Positions 18,245-26,708 of a DNA stretch of 39,699 bases are shown here, piece by piece. Source of the DNA: an uncultured Eubacterium sp. (GTDB taxonomy: Bacteria > Bacillota > Clostridia > Oscillospirales > Acutalibacteraceae); contig NZ_CAMFQO010000017.1 of NCBI RefSeq assembly GCF_945980375.1, forward strand, positions 1 through 39,699. The letters are read 5' to 3'. Numbering within the stretch: the first letter of the stretch is position 1; each line of letters begins with the position of its first letter. A model generated the notes under the pieces. That model made no database searches. It was not told the origin of the DNA and saw only the letters and a list, made by a program, of their open reading frames with translations. The translations under genes and the position numbers were made by a program.

Positions 18245-18902
18245 AAAATGTCTGCTACTTGGTGTGCCGATACTATATGTAACAGTCTTTATTATTCTGT
18301 ATCTTACACTCGGCAGAGAGCTTGCCACAATTATTTCGGACAAGGAGACGTTCAAGGCTTGGATAGCGTCATTCGGTATATATGACGAGGTTATCTTTGT
18401 TGCCGTCAGAGCTATTCAAACCGTTGTAAAAATTGTTCCCGCCGAGCCTCTTGAAATCGGTGCAGGGTATGTTTGGGGAACATATAAGGGCCTTGCACTC
18501 TGTATGCTCGGCACTGAAATCGGCTCTGCCGTTATACTGATTTTAACTTATTTGTTTGGCACAAGGCTTTTGAATTTTATGTTTGACCTCGATCAAATCA
18601 ATAAATGGAGCTTTATCAACAATTCAAAAAAGAAATATCTGCTGCTTACCATTATTTATTTAATTCCGGGAACACCAAAGGATTTTATTACATATTTTGT
18701 TGGTGTAACAAAGACAAAGGTTTTGCCGTTTTTGCTGGTAACGGGCATTGCCCGAATACCGTCTATAATATCATCAACATGGTGCGGTCAGTTGCTTGAT
18801 ACAAGAAGTGTAAAAATTTTTGTGTTGGCGTTTTCGCTAATCACCGCAGTGTCGATGATAGCCGGATATTTTGTACAAAAAAGGCTTAAAGTGCTTGAAT
18901 AA
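18207..18902 (+). CDS. TVP38/TMEM64 family (VTT/DedA-like) membrane protein
   Basis: This 231-residue integral membrane protein has about five hydrophobic segments. It shows VTT/SNARE-associated domain signatures: VPAEPLEIGAGYVWG, the re-entrant-loop-like IPGTPKDFITYFVG and TGIARIPSIISSTWCG. Related bacterial DedA/TVP38 proteins take part in lipid flipping (for example undecaprenyl phosphate or phosphatidylethanolamine recycling). The substrate here is unknown. The start codon lies within the GT8 gene, with AAGGA upstream, so the two are translationally coupled. A link between a glycosyltransferase and a lipid-carrier transporter is plausible but inferred. Confidence 0.88.
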   Translation: MIKARFRSLSPIKKCLLLGVPILYVTVFIILYLTLGRELATIISDKETFKAWIASFGIYDEVIFVAVRAIQTVVKIVPAEPLEIGAGYVWGTYKGLALCMLGTEIGSAVILILTYLFGTRLLNFMFDLDQINKWSFINNSKKKYLLLTIIYLIPGTPKDFITYFVGVTKTKVLPFLLVTGIARIPSIISSTWCGQLLDTRSVKIFVLAFSLITAVSMIAGYFVQKRLKVLE

Positions 18903-18906
18903 ACCA

Positions 18907-18938
18907 AAGGGACTGCCTCACATGCGAGACAGTCCCTT
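18907..18938. terminator. Bidirectional terminator between TVP38 and M23 paralogue 3
   Basis: AAGGGACTG-C-CTC (18907-18919) pairs with GAG-A-CAGTCCCTT (18926-18938) around a 6-base loop, with one internal mismatch. It is followed by TGCTTTG on the plus strand and TGGTTTATT on the minus strand. It lies between two convergent genes. Confidence 0.72.
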
Positions 18939-18951
18939 GCTTTGTTATGAG

Positions 18952-20181
18952 TTATAAGTAACTAAACGGATTTACTCTTTTGCCGTTTACACGTACCTCA
19001 AAGTGACAGTGCGGACCGGTTGAGTTGCCCGTTGAACCGCTTCGAGCGATAACCTGACCTTTGTTTACATGGGCGCCTACACCTACAAGAAGCTTTGAAT
19101 TGTGGGCATAAAGGGTTGACAGTCCGTTACCGTGGTCAACAACCAGATAGTGACCGTAGCTGTAATTTAGCCTCTTTGCGATAATTACGGTGCCCGATGC
19201 AGATGCATATATCGGTGAGCCTTTCGGAACAGGGAAATCGACACCGCCGTGATAACGACCGCTTGAATAGTTTGGATAACCGGCAGATACTCTGCGTGAG
19301 TTCGTTGGGTATCTTAACGAACCGCTGTGAGCACCGCTGCCTGTTGAGCCTGCCATAGAGCCTGAATTTGCCGCCTGTGCTCTGCGGATTTCTGCCTCAA
19401 TTTCTGCAAGCTCGTCCTCGTTGTCCTCGATGGTTTCCATATATTCTGCAGTTTGGTCATTCAGCTTGCGCATAAGTGCGTTTGCTTCGCTTATCTGTGC
19501 ATCAAGCTCCGATTTGGATGCGTTAACCGTTGCAATGTTGCTGTCAAGCTCCTTCTTCTGCGATTGAAGCTTGTCCTTATCTTCGTTCAGCTCAATTCGC
19601 TTTTTCTCAAGGCTTGCCTTTTCCTTTTCAATCTCGTTCATTTTTTCCATAAGGCCGTTGAGTGTGTCGCTGTCACGCTTAGATACGGACTTAATCATTT
19701 CCGAACGGGTGAGGATAGAGCTGATGTCCGAGCTTGTCAGCAAAACCTCAAGGTTGCTTGCATGACCCGATACATACATTGCACGCAGTCTTTGGCAGTA
19801 TTCGTCAAAGGTTTCGTCAAACTCTGCCTGCTTTGCATCTATGTCAGCCTGAATATCGTCAATTTGATTTTCTGTTTTTTCTATTTTGCCCTTAACCTTG
19901 TCTATGCTTCCCTGAAGCTCGTTGGCCTCTGCCTTTAGGGTGCTGATCTTGTCCTTTAACGCCTGAATTTTTACATCAAGGGCGGAAATATATTCCTTGG
20001 TTTCCTTTTTTTGAGAGGCGAGCGCATCAATCTCTGACTGTGCCTCGTCAATCTTATCCTGAATCTTGTCCTTTTTATCGTTGAGGGATGCTGTGCTTGC
20101 ATACGATGTGGACGTACTGCCTATTAAACTGAACACAAAGGCAACGGATAGGATTACAGATATAATCTTTTTATACTGCAC
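18952..20181 (-). CDS. Coiled-coil M23 (LytM) peptidase, FtsEX-linked paralogue 3
   Basis: This secreted 409-residue protein has a signal peptide (MQYKKIISVILSVAFVFSL), a coiled coil (about residues 30-270), a short Gly/Ser linker and an M23 domain with intact zinc ligands (HGGVD and HCHFE). It starts with GTG at 20181 inside ftsX (11-base overlap), so ftsE-ftsX-M23 form one operon. In known systems FtsEX is a transmembrane regulator that activates a coiled-coil-bearing wall hydrolase or activator (EnvC in Gram-negatives, PcsB in pneumococcus, CwlO in Bacillus). This protein is the obvious partner here, and its active site suggests it cuts peptidoglycan itself. It is shorter than paralogues 1 and 2. 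Confidence 0.92.
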   Translation of the reverse strand: MQYKKIISVILSVAFVFSLIGSTSTSYASTASLNDKKDKIQDKIDEAQSEIDALASQKKETKEYISALDVKIQALKDKISTLKAEANELQGSIDKVKGKIEKTENQIDDIQADIDAKQAEFDETFDEYCQRLRAMYVSGHASNLEVLLTSSDISSILTRSEMIKSVSKRDSDTLNGLMEKMNEIEKEKASLEKKRIELNEDKDKLQSQKKELDSNIATVNASKSELDAQISEANALMRKLNDQTAEYMETIEDNEDELAEIEAEIRRAQAANSGSMAGSTGSGAHSGSLRYPTNSRRVSAGYPNYSSGRYHGGVDFPVPKGSPIYASASGTVIIAKRLNYSYGHYLVVDHGNGLSTLYAHNSKLLVGVGAHVNKGQVIARSGSTGNSTGPHCHFEVRVNGKRVNPFSYL

Positions 20182-21091
20182 TTATCTCACTACCTTCCTT
20201 TGTAAGATACTTCCTCATTGTTATTAGCGATCCTCCTACACCGCTGATAATACCGATAGCGATAAATATGCCTAAAATAGGCAGAGCGTAGTCGGTAAAT
20301 GTAAGAGCTGTTAATCCAATGGAGCGGAACACGTCTGCAAAGCTCTTAACTGCAACCTCATATATTCCCCAAACTGCAAACAACGAAAGCACGCCGGCAA
20401 CAACGCCGAGGATGATGCCCTCAACTACGAACGGAAGCTGAACAAAGCTGTTTGTTGCACCTACCGATTTCATAATGCTGATTTCAAGCCTGCGAGAGTA
20501 AACGGTCAGCTTGATTGTGTTGGAGATAATGAAAAGCGAAATTGCAAACAAAACGGAAATAATTACTATTGCAATGATTGTAATTCCGTGCGACAGGGTG
20601 GCCAGCTTCTTTGCAAGGTCGGTGTTCTGCCTTACGGTATAGATATGGTCAAGTGCTTTTATTTCCTTTACTGTTGAGGTAAATTGATTAAGGTCCTTAA
20701 CGGTAACCTTGTATGCATCGGGCAAAGGAATTTCATCTGTCGTTTCGGTGAAGAATTCTGCCTGTGCCTCGTCCATAGTGGCGATTTGCTCTGCCCAAGC
20801 GTCCTCCTTTGCAACAAACTCAATCTTCTCAACATTGGAAATGTCGTTAAGCTTTATGCCCATTTCGTCAATATCCGCGTCGGTAGCCTCGTCATCAATG
20901 TAAACCATAATAACGTTTTCATCCTCAATTTTTTGAACGAGTGAGTTGATGTTCAAAAATATCATCGAGGCTGAGCCGATAAGTACCAGACAGCTGAGCA
21001 AAACGCAGATTGAAGCTATTGACATCATACGGTTTGTCCAAGTGTTTCTGAAGCCCTCTTTTACAAGGTATCTAAAGCTTGCTCCTGACAT
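20171..21091 (-). CDS. ftsX: Cell division ABC permease FtsX
   Basis: This 306-residue membrane subunit of the FtsEX complex has the expected layout: a cytoplasmic N-terminus (SFRYLVKEGFRNTWTNRMMS), TM1 at about 22-47, a large extracellular domain (about 50-165, with MVYIDDEATDADIDEMGIKL) that contacts the wall hydrolase, then TM2-TM4 from about 170 on (TIIAIVIISVLFAISLFIIS; SVGATNSFVQLPFVVEGIIL). The Gram-positive-type extracellular domain fits a hydrolase partner. Its ATG overlaps the ftsE stop (TAATG), giving tight coupling. Confidence 0.95.
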   Translation of the reverse strand: MSGASFRYLVKEGFRNTWTNRMMSIASICVLLSCLVLIGSASMIFLNINSLVQKIEDENVIMVYIDDEATDADIDEMGIKLNDISNVEKIEFVAKEDAWAEQIATMDEAQAEFFTETTDEIPLPDAYKVTVKDLNQFTSTVKEIKALDHIYTVRQNTDLAKKLATLSHGITIIAIVIISVLFAISLFIISNTIKLTVYSRRLEISIMKSVGATNSFVQLPFVVEGIILGVVAGVLSLFAVWGIYEVAVKSFADVFRSIGLTALTFTDYALPILGIFIAIGIISGVGGSLITMRKYLTKEGSEISAV

Positions 21092-21954
21092 TATTGCTCA
21101 CCTCCCTGTGCCAATTCGTTGAGGTCTACCGTGCTGTCGGTGCTTTCCTCAGGCTGAGTGTTCTCTTGTGTGTTATCCTGCAAATCCTCAAAAACCTCTG
21201 TAAGATTTTCGTTCTTGACATCCTGCTCAAAGTAGAACATATCGTGCTCCTTCTTTGTTTCCTTTGTCTTGAACTTTGCATAGGTCGGGTCAGGGGTGTC
21301 GGATACAACCTTGCCCTTTTGGATAACAATAACTCGACGCTGGAAGGTACGCACAAGGTCGTGCTCGTGGGTAACCATAACAACTGTTGTGCCGTTGTTG
21401 TTGATTTTGGTAAGCAGCTCAACAATCTCGTGGCTCATTTCAGGGTCTACGTTACCGGTAGGCTCGTCCGCGATGATAAGGTCGGGATTGTTTACAAGCG
21501 CTCTTGCAAGCGAAACTCTTTGCTGCTCACCGCCTGAAAGCTCGTTTGGCATAGAACGCGCCTTTTGGCTGAGGCCTACAAGCTGAAGAATATAAGGAAC
21601 TCTTTTTCTGATTTCCTTTTCCTTTGTGCCGATAACTCTCATGGCAAATGCAACATTATCGTACACGCTCATTTTCGGAATAATTCTAAAATCCTGAAAA
21701 ACGATGCCCATGGTTCTTCTGTAATAAGGCACCTGCTTTTTCTTCATCTTTGTTGAAGCATAGCCGTTAACTATTACCTCGCCCGATGTTGGCTTTTCCT
21801 CGTGCATAATAAGCTTCAGGAATGTGCTTTTACCTGCACCCGAGGAGCCTACGATAAATACAAATTCACCGTCCTCGATTTTTATGTTTACGTTTTCGAG
21901 GGCGTGTGTGTCGTTGCTGTCGTAGATTTTTGTTACATCTCTGAATTCTATCAC
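21091..21954 (-). CDS. ftsE: Cell division ATP-binding protein FtsE with C-terminal extension
   Basis: This 287-residue ABC ATPase powers FtsX. Motifs: Walker A GSSGAGKST, Q-loop VFQDFRIIPKMSV, signature LSGGEQQRVSLARALVN, Walker B LIIADEPTGNVD and the switch His in VMVTHEHD. FtsE is usually about 225-230 residues. This one has about 60 extra C-terminal residues that are acidic and rich in Gln/Thr/Pro (ENLTEVFEDLQDNTQENTQ), probably disordered. I chose GTG at 21954, eight bases after AGGAG, which gives the usual MIEFRDVTKIY start. A GTG at 21963 touches the ribosome-binding site and is rejected. A strong promoter lies at 22043-22071. Confidence 0.95.
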   Translation of the reverse strand: MIEFRDVTKIYDSNDTHALENVNIKIEDGEFVFIVGSSGAGKSTFLKLIMHEEKPTSGEVIVNGYASTKMKKKQVPYYRRTMGIVFQDFRIIPKMSVYDNVAFAMRVIGTKEKEIRKRVPYILQLVGLSQKARSMPNELSGGEQQRVSLARALVNNPDLIIADEPTGNVDPEMSHEIVELLTKINNNGTTVVMVTHEHDLVRTFQRRVIVIQKGKVVSDTPDPTYAKFKTKETKKEHDMFYFEQDVKNENLTEVFEDLQDNTQENTQPEESTDSTVDLNELAQGGEQ

Positions 21955-22042
21955 GACGTTCACTCCTATCTGTTGAATATGTTGAATGTTAAATCAAGTA
22001 AATTGTCGTTATAATGTGCGTTTTTACCCAATAATTATATAT

Positions 22043-22071
22043 ATAATATAACAATCCAACAAAAATATCAA
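22043..22071 (-). promoter_or_regulatory. ftsEX-M23 operon promoter
   Basis: On the minus strand TTGATA (22071-22066) and TATTAT (22048-22043) are 17 bases apart. They lie 89 bases before the ftsE start. The AT-rich interval between carries no clear structure. Confidence 0.68.
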
Positions 22072-22148
22072 GTGTTTTATGTTGCCATTTTGTAAATATT
22101 GTAACAGATTTGTAAAAGCTTTCCATTACGAAGGCTAAAATAATGCAG

Positions 22149-22177
22149 AAAAAAGCGGTCTAAAATATAGACCGCTT
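22149..22177 (-). terminator. Terminator of the orphan/GPH transporter transcript
   Basis: A perfect 10-bp stem AAGCGGTCTA (22153-22162) with TAGACCGCTT (22168-22177) encloses a 5-base loop. On the minus strand it is followed by six T (22154-22149). It lies just past the stop codon at 22203. Confidence 0.85.
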
Positions 22178-22202
22178 TGTTAAATATTTAGTTCTTTATG
22201 CC

Positions 22203-23189
22203 TTATGCCTGCGCAATGTAAAGCGGAGCTGTGCTTGTGTTTGAATTGTCCACATACCAGCTGTTGCCGATTCTGACAACATAAACCTTTGTGTTTGCAA
22301 CGACATCGCCGTTTTGATTTGTGACCTCAACGGTACATTCGTCAACTGCCTCAATGCTGTCTGCAATGTCAAGATTTGCAAATGCCTGCTCCATTGCTTC
22401 CTTTTTATCTTCGTTCGCAAGTGCAGCAGCCTTGCTCTTGCCGTTTTCAATCAAAGGCTGAATTCTGTTTGTGTATTCATCAGCGTACGCCTTAACCTCG
22501 TCGGCAGACAATTCCTTTGTGTTTGTAACAGTCGTTGTCAGCTTGTAGTCCTTGCCGTACATTTCCTGATAAATACCTGTTGTTTCCTTCTGAAGAACGG
22601 TTTTTTTGTCGGCTGCAAGCTTTTTCTTGGTACCGGTCAGCTTGTTTGAGTATGTCTGCACGTTTGATTCGAACACGCTGAACATAAATTCGGTGTCCAT
22701 ATAGTCGTCACCGAGCACCGCTACTCTGACCTGCTTGAGCATATCAAAGTATCTGCTGTAAAATTCGTCGTAGTTTTCAAGTCCTACGGTTGCCATAAGC
22801 TCTTCGTAGTAAACGTACATTGTGTTGTATATTTGGTCAAGAAGCTCGGTTTCCTCCTTGCTTCCCGTGCCGATAGCTTTGTTTTGCTCTACCTTTGGCT
22901 CGCCCTTTTTCTTACCGCTGTTGTCGTTAACGTAAGGAGCCATGTATGCATTGATAACAAAGTTGCCGAACTTTTGGTTTTTAGATACCAACGAAACCTT
23001 GAGCGCATTGTATCCGTCGCCTGTTTGAACAATGGTATCGGCATAGGATTGAGCAACCTTTTCCGGAGAGAATGCATTGTATCTTGTAGTGAAAGCAAAG
23101 ACGGTCATACCTACGAGAATTGCGGCAACAAGGATACCGGATACTACGCCGTAAAGTCCTGCTCTAAAGCCTTTTTTAGTTTTTGCCAT
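22203..23189 (-). CDS. Membrane-anchored extracytoplasmic protein of unknown function
   Basis: I do not recognise this 328-residue protein. It has a basic N-terminus (AKTKKGFRAGLYG), one membrane segment at about residues 15-36 and a long soluble part outside the membrane. The soluble part is rich in Tyr, Asn, Lys and Asp, with no cysteines I can see. The C-terminal part (about 240-328; EAVDECTVEVTNQNGDVVANTK, YVVRIGNSWYVDN) resembles the small beta-sheet domains that end many extracytoplasmic lipoproteins (DUF4878/NTF2-like style), but this is only a resemblance. The ATG at 23189 has GGAGGG seven bases upstream. It starts 12 bases after the stop of the GPH transporter gene, so it is probably co-transcribed and might assist it. 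Confidence 0.75.
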   Translation of the reverse strand: MAKTKKGFRAGLYGVVSGILVAAILVGMTVFAFTTRYNAFSPEKVAQSYADTIVQTGDGYNALKVSLVSKNQKFGNFVINAYMAPYVNDNSGKKKGEPKVEQNKAIGTGSKEETELLDQIYNTMYVYYEELMATVGLENYDEFYSRYFDMLKQVRVAVLGDDYMDTEFMFSVFESNVQTYSNKLTGTKKKLAADKKTVLQKETTGIYQEMYGKDYKLTTTVTNTKELSADEVKAYADEYTNRIQPLIENGKSKAAALANEDKKEAMEQAFANLDIADSIEAVDECTVEVTNQNGDVVANTKVYVVRIGNSWYVDNSNTSTAPLYIAQA

Positions 23190-23201
23190 AGTCAATCCCT
23201 C

Positions 23202-24731
23202 CTATTCTGCAGCGTCAATCACGGCATCATCCGATGCGTCATCCTGCTCTGCTTCCTCCTGAGCTCTCTTTTCAAGCAATGCAGCGGTAATCCTCTTTTT
23301 CTTTTCGCCTACCATATCGTAGAACAAAACGGGAACAAACTGAAGAATTACAAAGATTGCAGGGATAACGGTGTAAATTGCAAGGAATTTAACAAGAACG
23401 TCATTGTTTTGTGCTGCGTATGCAACGTTTTGGCTTGTGGAGAACTGATAGCCTGACCATTGGTAAACAAGCACCGGTGCAAGCCATTTTGTACCTGCTG
23501 ACGCAATCTTTGAGAAAAGGCCGTAGCCTGCATATGCAAGTCCCTCCTGACGCTTGCCGGTTTTGTATTCCATTTCGTCGATACAGTCGGCAATCATAAT
23601 GTTAGGAGTTACGTTTGTGTTACCGTGCTGAATTCCGCAGAAGAAATTGAGAATCAAGAACGGAATAATGAGATTGCTGTTGAAGCCGATGCCCTTTGAA
23701 ACAAGGAACAAAATTGCCATTGCAGATGCACCGTAAACACAGAACAAAATGTATGTCTGTTTTGTAGAGAACTTTTTGAGCACAAAGTTTACAAGCAATG
23801 TACCCACTGCCGTACCGATACCCATAGGAAGCATAAGCGCAAGCTTTAGTCCCTTTGAGCCAAGTAGGTAAACAGCTATGTAAAGTGATACTGTGCCGTA
23901 AACACCTCTGCCGAAGCCAAACAGCTTTGTAAGTGAAACCATAAGCAGATTCTTGTTTGTGAAAACAAGCTTGATTGATTCTGCAAGAGAAACCTTTTCA
24001 CTTGTGTAAGGTACGCGCTCCTTGTTGTTGCCGAAGAAAATCATAACAAAGATTATCATACCGAGTGCACAAACCGCAGTGGAAATGATGAGGTCAAGAC
24101 CCTGTCCCTCTGCGTTCTTGTACTGCTGTTGGCCCATAAGCGCCTTCATAATAAGCGGAACAACGATGATTACAACCTGACCGCCCGATTGACCTACCGA
24201 ACGCAAAAACGATGCAATGGATATTGCACTTGAACGTTCGCTTGGGTTTGGCGAGCAAAGCGCACCAAAGCAGTTGGACGGTGATTCAACCGCACAGGAA
24301 ACGGCGGTGTAAAGGGAATAAATCACAAACATCCAAATTGTTGCTACGGTAAACGATGATGTATTTGGTGCAACAAAAACAAGCATAGAGATTATTGCAA
24401 GAGGAATTGCACCAAAGCCAACCCAAGGCTTAACCTTGCCGAGCGGGGTACGCGTTCTGTCAACCAAAACTCCTATGACAAGCTCGCACACGGCACCAAC
24501 GATGCCTGCAAATCCAAATACAAGAGGTACAATATCTGCAAGCTGTTGGGAGTCAAAGCCCTTACCCTTGAATGCGAAGTCAGCAAAGAATGTCATCGTG
24601 TAGTCCGGCATCCAGCCTGTCAGCAGGGCAACGCCGAACAGTCCTATACCAAAGGTGACAATCTCTGATGGCTTCATGTACTTTTTTTCGGCTGTTGCAG
24701 TATTTGCCACAGCACCCTTTGTTTTAGCCAT
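23202..24731 (-). CDS. GPH-family (melibiose-type) sugar:cation symporter, MFS superfamily
   Basis: This 509-residue, roughly 12-TM transporter belongs to the glycoside-pentoside-hexuronide:cation symporter family. The signature loop DRTRTPLGKVKPWVGFGA (about residues 90-107) and the following AIPLAIISMLVFVAP are typical. The second half has the GTAVGTLLVNFVLKKF and GIQHGNTNVTPNIMIADCIDEMEYKTGKRQEG segment seen in GPH proteins. It probably imports a glycoside or uronide with Na+ or H+; the substrate cannot be read from sequence. AAGGAG lies just before the ATG at 24731; an upstream ATG at 24758 would add nine residues but lies too close to the promoter. The C-terminal tail is acidic (EEAEQDDASDDAVIDAAE). 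Confidence 0.9.
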   Translation of the reverse strand: MAKTKGAVANTATAEKKYMKPSEIVTFGIGLFGVALLTGWMPDYTMTFFADFAFKGKGFDSQQLADIVPLVFGFAGIVGAVCELVIGVLVDRTRTPLGKVKPWVGFGAIPLAIISMLVFVAPNTSSFTVATIWMFVIYSLYTAVSCAVESPSNCFGALCSPNPSERSSAISIASFLRSVGQSGGQVVIIVVPLIMKALMGQQQYKNAEGQGLDLIISTAVCALGMIIFVMIFFGNNKERVPYTSEKVSLAESIKLVFTNKNLLMVSLTKLFGFGRGVYGTVSLYIAVYLLGSKGLKLALMLPMGIGTAVGTLLVNFVLKKFSTKQTYILFCVYGASAMAILFLVSKGIGFNSNLIIPFLILNFFCGIQHGNTNVTPNIMIADCIDEMEYKTGKRQEGLAYAGYGLFSKIASAGTKWLAPVLVYQWSGYQFSTSQNVAYAAQNNDVLVKFLAIYTVIPAIFVILQFVPVLFYDMVGEKKKRITAALLEKRAQEEAEQDDASDDAVIDAAE

Positions 24732-24762
24732 AAGAAATCTCCTTCTTAATTTTTTCATTTTT

Positions 24763-24791
24763 ATTATAGCACCGTGCTTTTTACTTTACAA
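24763..24791 (-). promoter_or_regulatory. Promoter of the GPH symporter operon
   Basis: On the minus strand TTGTAA (24791-24786) and TATAAT (24768-24763) are 17 bases apart. The -10 ends 31 bases before the ATG at 24731 and only four bases before the rejected ATG at 24758. This supports the downstream start. Confidence 0.78.
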
Positions 24792-24803
24792 GAATTTTAC
24801 ATA

Positions 24804-24847
24804 ACAAAATAAAAGCAATCCTTAAATTATAATCAAGAACTGCTTTT
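24804..24847 (-). terminator. Terminator of the 603-aa membrane protein gene
   Basis: On the minus strand AAAAGCA (24847-24841) pairs with TGCTTTT (24817-24811), extended by GTTCTT with AAGGAT. A T-rich tail (ATTTTG) follows. It lies just past the stop codon at 24855 and upstream of the next promoter. Confidence 0.65.
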
Positions 24848-24854
24848 ATTAGAA

Positions 24855-26666
24855 CTATTTTTTTGATTTGAGTGTTTTTATCGTTGAGTCGGTTTTGTCA
24901 TATTGTGTTTTAACATTAACCTCCCATTTAGGCTCTCCCTGCATAAAGCATACCTGCCATTTGGTATTGTCGTATTCCTCTTCGCCATCGAACAGAGGAA
25001 TCGAAAATCCGCCGTTTTCAGTGAACGCGTTTTTGTAGGTTTTTTCGTCATCAATGTAGTAACGGGTGTAGCCGTATTCGGTTTCGTAGCTTGCCTTAAA
25101 CTCGGTTTCAAACCTGCCGTCGCCAAGCCTCATCATCCTTGAGGTTGCCGTAACGCTTCTGCCGTAGTCGGAGGATTTGAACTTGTTTGTGCAGTAGAAA
25201 ACACGGTCGCCGTCTTTTTTGAGAATGTAGTATGCAGAGCCTTCATCGTTCAAAAGATTGCCTATGCCCTCATCCTGATATACCTGAATTGCGTTTTTGC
25301 CGTTCCACGTGTAGATGTCGCAAAAATATTTTTCGCTTTCAACAGTGATGTAGTTGCCCTCACTGTCCTCGTCACGCTGGCTTACGGTTTTTTTGTAAAC
25401 AAGCATAAGCTCGTCGGTGCCGTCGCCGTTAAAGTCTACAAGGTTAACTCCTGCAACGCCGTTGATGTGCGGCATTTTTGTGTTTGTAACAAGCTGCGGC
25501 TCGCCGTACCTTTTGATGTATTCCTGCACAAGCTCGTAGTATGCCGTGCTTGCGGTAGCCTTTTTTGCAGGATTGCCTTCTTCGGCTTTTTCGGTGTGCA
25601 TATCCATAGAGTTTAGCGTGCGCTCCACAATGACAGAGGCCTTAGATTCTCGCAAAACGGAAAATTTAATCCGCTCAAAGCTGTCGGTTGCGTCCTGCGA
25701 TTTTACCTTAAAGGTGAAATCCTGCGGATTGAATTCTGCCGTACCCTTTTTCTTGAATTCGTGGCCTGCAAGCTTAAGTATTGTTACATTAGATATATTT
25801 GCAGGGTCGTGCTTTGCAATGTAAAAGAGGTCGTGGCTCGAGTAAATCGACATCCAAACGTCGTCGTTTTTGTTGTTGCTTTGCGGAATTTTGTCACGGT
25901 ACAGCTGTTCAAAATTGTTGCCCTTGTAGCCCCATACCTCTGTGTAATATTCGTCGTTGTCGTTGTAGGCAAGCAAAAGCTCCGATTTGCCGTTGCCGTC
26001 AAAATCCACCTCTCGCACAATGCAAAGGCCTGTGAGCATATATCCCTTAACATTGTATTCGCTCATATATTTGTAGTTTGCTATGCCGTATTTTTCGGCA
26101 TATTCGGTGCAGATTTTTGTTGCATCCTTTTCAAACTCGCTGTGCCTGCTGTTTACCTTGTTTGCAGAATTCATAACAGCGGTGACGATTATGATAACAA
26201 TAAGCAGGATTGTAACTGCAAAGACGATGATTGCTCTCAACCAAGGACCTATGCTTCTGTGCCCAACGTCGTCGACGTGTTCATCTGTCTCTTGCCAATC
26301 AATATGTTCAGGTGTACCGTTATCGGCATCGGTAGGCTCGTCGACCTCGTCTGCCGTCGGCAAAAGTCCGTCAAATTCGCTGACGGTCTGTCTGTTGTCA
26401 TATTCCTCTGCCTCAACTGCGGTGTCCTCTATATCCTTTTTGATGGCTTTGTAAAGCTTTGCAAAAAGCATAAGCACACCGATAATTATTGATTTTACAA
26501 CACCTGCAATTCTATTTGCAACGCTTTTGTGCTTGGGGATGTGCCTTGCAACGCTTTGCTCTTTGCTTGCAGCACTGCTGTTTTCTGCCTCGTTATGAGT
26601 ATCCTCGTCATATAGGAATTCTTCAATAGGCTCATCGTCAAAGTAGTTGTACCTCTTTTTGCTCAT
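24855..26666 (-). CDS. Large single-span membrane protein with two FG-GAP/calcium-loop-like motifs
   Basis: I do not recognise the family of this 603-residue protein. The N-terminal cytoplasmic part (about 1-140) is highly acidic with a central basic/hydrophobic stretch near 50-75. A strong membrane segment lies at about 143-167 (AIIVFAVTILLIVIIIVTAVM). The large outer domain holds two related units beginning VDFDGNGKSELLLAY (about 225) and VDFNGDGTDELMLVY (about 410). Both fit the D-x-D/N-G-x-G calcium loop of FG-GAP/VCBS-like repeats, followed by ExVWGYKGNNFEQLY-like and DIYTWNGKNAIQVYQ stretches. So the outer part is probably a duplicated beta-propeller-like sensor or binding domain. GGAGG lies before the ATG. 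Function unknown. Confidence 0.75.
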   Translation of the reverse strand: MSKKRYNYFDDEPIEEFLYDEDTHNEAENSSAASKEQSVARHIPKHKSVANRIAGVVKSIIIGVLMLFAKLYKAIKKDIEDTAVEAEEYDNRQTVSEFDGLLPTADEVDEPTDADNGTPEHIDWQETDEHVDDVGHRSIGPWLRAIIVFAVTILLIVIIIVTAVMNSANKVNSRHSEFEKDATKICTEYAEKYGIANYKYMSEYNVKGYMLTGLCIVREVDFDGNGKSELLLAYNDNDEYYTEVWGYKGNNFEQLYRDKIPQSNNKNDDVWMSIYSSHDLFYIAKHDPANISNVTILKLAGHEFKKKGTAEFNPQDFTFKVKSQDATDSFERIKFSVLRESKASVIVERTLNSMDMHTEKAEEGNPAKKATASTAYYELVQEYIKRYGEPQLVTNTKMPHINGVAGVNLVDFNGDGTDELMLVYKKTVSQRDEDSEGNYITVESEKYFCDIYTWNGKNAIQVYQDEGIGNLLNDEGSAYYILKKDGDRVFYCTNKFKSSDYGRSVTATSRMMRLGDGRFETEFKASYETEYGYTRYYIDDEKTYKNAFTENGGFSIPLFDGEEEYDNTKWQVCFMQGEPKWEVNVKTQYDKTDSTIKTLKSKK

Positions 26667-26708
26667 AATCTCACCTCCCTTGTCACAACGTATACAAATC
26701 TATTATAC

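Noticed and set aside
22833-23456. 207-codon plus-strand frame across the orphan and the GPH transporter
   Set aside because: Spans two minus-strand genes and the spacer between them, with no promoter or ribosome-binding site.
25761-26492. 243-codon plus-strand frame opposite the 603-aa protein gene
   Set aside because: Antisense shadow: rich in Val, Cys and Phe, no start signal, and the minus-strand gene has a proper ribosome-binding site, promoter and terminator.
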